DNA of 64,000 nucleotides, from the NCBI GenBank assembly GCA_021324185.1, contig JAJPJN010000056.1:1-64000 (forward strand), in the 5' to 3' direction. Positions within the stretch are counted from its first letter, which is position 1. Every line of letters begins with the position of its first letter. This document shows positions 61,988 through 64,000 of this stretch, in pieces. A program made the position numbers and the translations under genes. This DNA is from Terriglobia bacterium (GTDB taxonomy: Bacteria > Acidobacteriota > Terriglobia > Bryobacterales > Bryobacteraceae). The notes beneath the pieces are model-generated. The model was given only the letters and a program-made list of their open reading frames with translations, did no database searches and was not told where the DNA came from.

Positions 61988-62166
61988 AGCGTTTCCTTGC
62001 AGCGGTCGGCGATGCCCACTTTCTTGGATTGAGATTTCGTTCTTTGTACCGGCTTCTTCAGGTCCATGAGAAGCCGGTGAATGAGTCCGTCCACTTCATC
62101 CGCGGCTTGCGCCCGCGAACGGTGCGATTCCTTGGCCAAACGTTGCGCCAGATCCTTCTTATTCAC
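61984..62166 (-). CDS. Short HU-like DNA-binding protein (N-terminal half)
   Basis: 60 residues. The first 40, MNKKDLAQRLAKESHRSRAQ and AADEVDGLIHRLLMDLKKP, match the N-terminal helix pair of HU/IHF proteins (compare the usual MNKxELxxxLA..). The HU beta arm is missing; instead the chain ends with a basic tail (QRTKSQSKKVGIADRCKETL). The gene overlaps the TIR gene by 4 bases, so both are made together. It may pair with the HU-like segment at the front of the TIR protein. The region 62167-62351 upstream is non-coding and must hold the promoter. Confidence 0.7.
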   Translation of the reverse strand: MNKKDLAQRLAKESHRSRAQAADEVDGLIHRLLMDLKKPVQRTKSQSKKVGIADRCKETL

Positions 62167-62351
62167 AATTTGAAATTACAACCGGAAAACAGCCAACGAT
62201 CTTTTTCGCTAAAAGGCGGCCGCCCGCAAGTCTCGTGATTGCCTACGATTACCGCCGGTAAGGAATTTTTTCGCGATCTGTGATCGCCCGACGCGGCTAC
62301 CCGCAGAGTCGTATGAAAGCTCGCCGGCGCCGCGCCAGCGCTCGTAAATTC

Positions 62352-64000
62352 TTACTCCACCCGCAGAGCGTTCATGGGAGAAATGGAAGCCGCGCGGCTG
62401 GCTGGAATGAGAGCGGCAATTAGCGCGCAGAGACTGAGCGAAAGCCCTGCCAGCGCTAACGCCAGCGGATCCCAAAAGGTAACGCCGTATAGTTGCGCCG
62501 AAATGAGTCTTCCGCAGGCAACAGCCAAGGGCAAACCCAGCAGCAGCCCGAGAACGACGCGATGGAACGCCCCGCGCAAAACAAGCCGGATCACTTTCCC
62601 GTGATCGGCGCCGAGAGCCATGCGGATTCCGATCTCATTGGTTCGCTGCGCCACGCTGTAAGAAGTCATGCCATAGAGCCCAACCGCAGCAAGCAGCAGA
62701 GCGACAATCGCAAAAAGTTCAGCTAGCGTCGCCACTGCGCGGTCCTGATCGAAGGTAAGATTCACCTGCTCCTGCATGGTCCGGACACTGGCAATCGTGA
62801 GATTGGGATCGATGTCTGCCAGCACGCGCCGGAGCAAAGGTTCCATTTCGCCCGGAGAGGCCTTCGTCACGAGCATCATTGCCCCAATAAAATGCGACTG
62901 CAACTCCAGGCCCCGCATGAGGGGGTTTTTATATTCGACGTTCTGGGCAAGCGGTACGTAGAACATGGGCCGCGCCGGGCGGCGAAGGCCCCAGCCGGCA
63001 AACTTTGCATCGCGAACGATACCGATGATTCGGAACGTGCCGGCATTTTCGGGCAGGTCCAGGCCGAAGTGTTGATCCATCGGGTTCTCATCCGGTCTGA
63101 AAAAGCGTTTGACAAATGCCTCGTTGACTATTGCAACCGGCGCGGTATTTTCGTTATCGGCCGCAGTGAAATAGCGGCCGCGCAGCAGTCTCACGCCCAA
63201 ATTCTGCAGATAATTGGCGCTGACCCGGTCCCACGAGGCTCCCGCTTCTTCGGTCAGCTTCGGCGCCGGATGGCCGGCCACCATGATCAATTCGCCCCAG
63301 TTGTCCGTGAGCGGATTGTACATCGCGAGTCCTGATCCTTGTACGCCCGGCAAAGCGTTGACGTGATCTTCAATCTCTCGATAGAGCGACTCGAGTTTAG
63401 GAACGCTGTAACTGGCGGGAGGCCTGTTCAGACTCACTAAAAGCCGGTTCGAGATTTCATAACCGAAGTTCTGATGCTCCAGATTATTCAGACTGCGCGC
63501 GAGCATCGTCGCACCGGCTATTAAGACGATGGACAAGGTCGCTTGTAGGATCAGCAGGGCTCTGCGCGTAAAGCTTGAATTCCCGCCAGTGCTGCGCCCG
63601 GCGCCGCGCAGCGCCTCCACCGGGTTGGTGCGCGTGGCAAACCAGGCCGGCGCCGCGCCGAAGAGGATACCCGTCAGCAGCGCCAACCCAAACGCGAATG
63701 CGAGCACGATGAGTGATGGCTCGATGCTGATGGGCAAAAACGTTGCACTGCGAAAAGCCAGCGCCAGTAGCAGACGCGCCGCTCCAACTGCAACCAGCAG
63801 CCCGGCAATGCTTCCGGCAATCGCTAAAACGATGCTTTCAACCAGCGCTTGCCAGATAATTTGCCGCCGCGTCGCTCCAATCGCCAGCCGAAGCGCTGTT
63901 TGGGAGCGGCGCGACACGGCTCGGGCCAGCAGCAGATTAGCAACATTGGCGCAGGCGATTAACAGCACCAGCCCGCAGACAGCCAGCAGAATCTGTAGGC
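62352..64000 (-). CDS. MacB/FtsX-type permease, C-terminal part (truncated by window end)
   Basis: At least 549 residues are in frame to the edge of the window. It shows VLLIACANVANLLLARAVSR, RRSQTALRLAIGATRRQIIW and further helices, a large periplasmic MacB-like domain (NRLLVSLNRPPASYSVPKLE to LADIDPNLTIASVRTMQEQV) and a second FtsX unit: LAELFAIVALLLAAVGLYGM, TSYSVAQRTNEIGIRMALGA, and the closing PASRAASISPMNALRVE. This is the duplicated permease without an ATPase that is expanded in Acidobacteriota (ADOP type). The start lies beyond the window. The substrate is unknown. Confidence 0.93.
   Translation of the reverse strand, partial: LQILLAVCGLVLLIACANVANLLLARAVSRRSQTALRLAIGATRRQIIWQALVESIVLAIAGSIAGLLVAVGAARLLLALAFRSATFLPISIEPSLIVLAFAFGLALLTGILFGAAPAWFATRTNPVEALRGAGRSTGGNSSFTRRALLILQATLSIVLIAGATMLARSLNNLEHQNFGYEISNRLLVSLNRPPASYSVPKLESLYREIEDHVNALPGVQGSGLAMYNPLTDNWGELIMVAGHPAPKLTEEAGASWDRVSANYLQNLGVRLLRGRYFTAADNENTAPVAIVNEAFVKRFFRPDENPMDQHFGLDLPENAGTFRIIGIVRDAKFAGWGLRRPARPMFYVPLAQNVEYKNPLMRGLELQSHFIGAMMLVTKASPGEMEPLLRRVLADIDPNLTIASVRTMQEQVNLTFDQDRAVATLAELFAIVALLLAAVGLYGMTSYSVAQRTNEIGIRMALGADHGKVIRLVLRGAFHRVVLGLLLGLPLAVACGRLISAQLYGVTFWDPLALALAGLSLSLCALIAALIPASRAASISPMNALRVE

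Noticed and set aside
1-64000. CRISPR array
   Set aside because: No regularly spaced direct repeats and no cas genes were seen; the Cas4-like fragment at 10.3 kb is better explained as part of the decayed element.

Overview
The window looks like a chromosomal segment of a moderately GC-rich, aerobic, Gram-negative-type soil bacterium. An RND efflux system with a TolC-like channel, a caa3 oxidase, a six-domain ribosomal S1 and a large MacB/FtsX-type permease of the kind that is very abundant in Acidobacteriota point to the Acidobacteriota, perhaps a Solibacter/Bryobacter-like lineage. The phylum assignment is inference from gene content; there is no rRNA here.

Region by region. 1-2.7 kb: end of a glycoside hydrolase, a glycosyltransferase and UDP-galactopyranose mutase (cell-surface glycan operon). 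2.6-6.7 kb, minus strand: egtD and egtB (ergothioneine), CCA-adding enzyme and a small zinc-ribbon protein. 6.76 kb: tRNA-Phe(GAA), followed by a decayed integrated element to about 11.3 kb (frameshifted tyrosine integrase, excisionase-like HTH with an early stop, HELGH metallopeptidase, PD-(D/E)XK-like fragment, XRE regulator). 11.7-12.5 kb: a PAS-LuxR regulator. 12.7-19.0 kb: a respiratory operon with a possible leader peptide, caa3 oxidase genes ctaC-D-E, a CtaG-like factor, a subunit IV-like protein, a Rieske protein and a cytochrome b-cytochrome c fusion. 19.0-29.4 kb: TPP-dependent oxidase, M24 peptidase-like protein, GH15 glucoamylase, SDR, VKOR-like protein, an internally duplicated membrane protein, and a gluconate-dehydrogenase-type subunit 3 with a GMC oxidoreductase; many of these starts and stops overlap. 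29.5-30.1 kb: a SYLF gene broken and joined to an IS630 remnant.

30.3-39.7 kb: OmpR/CusS-type two-component system (minus), PepSY-like secreted protein, and a TolC-adaptor-RND tripartite pump. 39.7-43.6 kb: a second gene graveyard (SSB, DUF2201 metallopeptidase, MoxR, an antitoxin-like fragment, DUF362) in which only a FitA/VapB-PIN toxin-antitoxin pair is intact. 43.7-46.9 kb: secreted hypothetical, GNAT, radical SAM, and divergent flgM/fliA. 46.9-49.3 kb: ECF sigma factor, an anti-sigma factor with HEAT repeats, and a double-PDZ protein. 49.4-61.4 kb: mostly housekeeping genes (rpsA, NtrB/NtrC-like pair, nucleotide-sugar dehydrogenase, dapF, membrane glycosyltransferase, PfkB kinase, phosphoesterase, uvrC, TPR protein). 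61.4-62.2 kb: a coupled HU-like/TIR gene pair, the most interesting candidate for an uncharacterised system. 62.4 kb to the end: a truncated MacB/FtsX permease.

All family calls were made by reading motifs and translations by eye; no database search was run.
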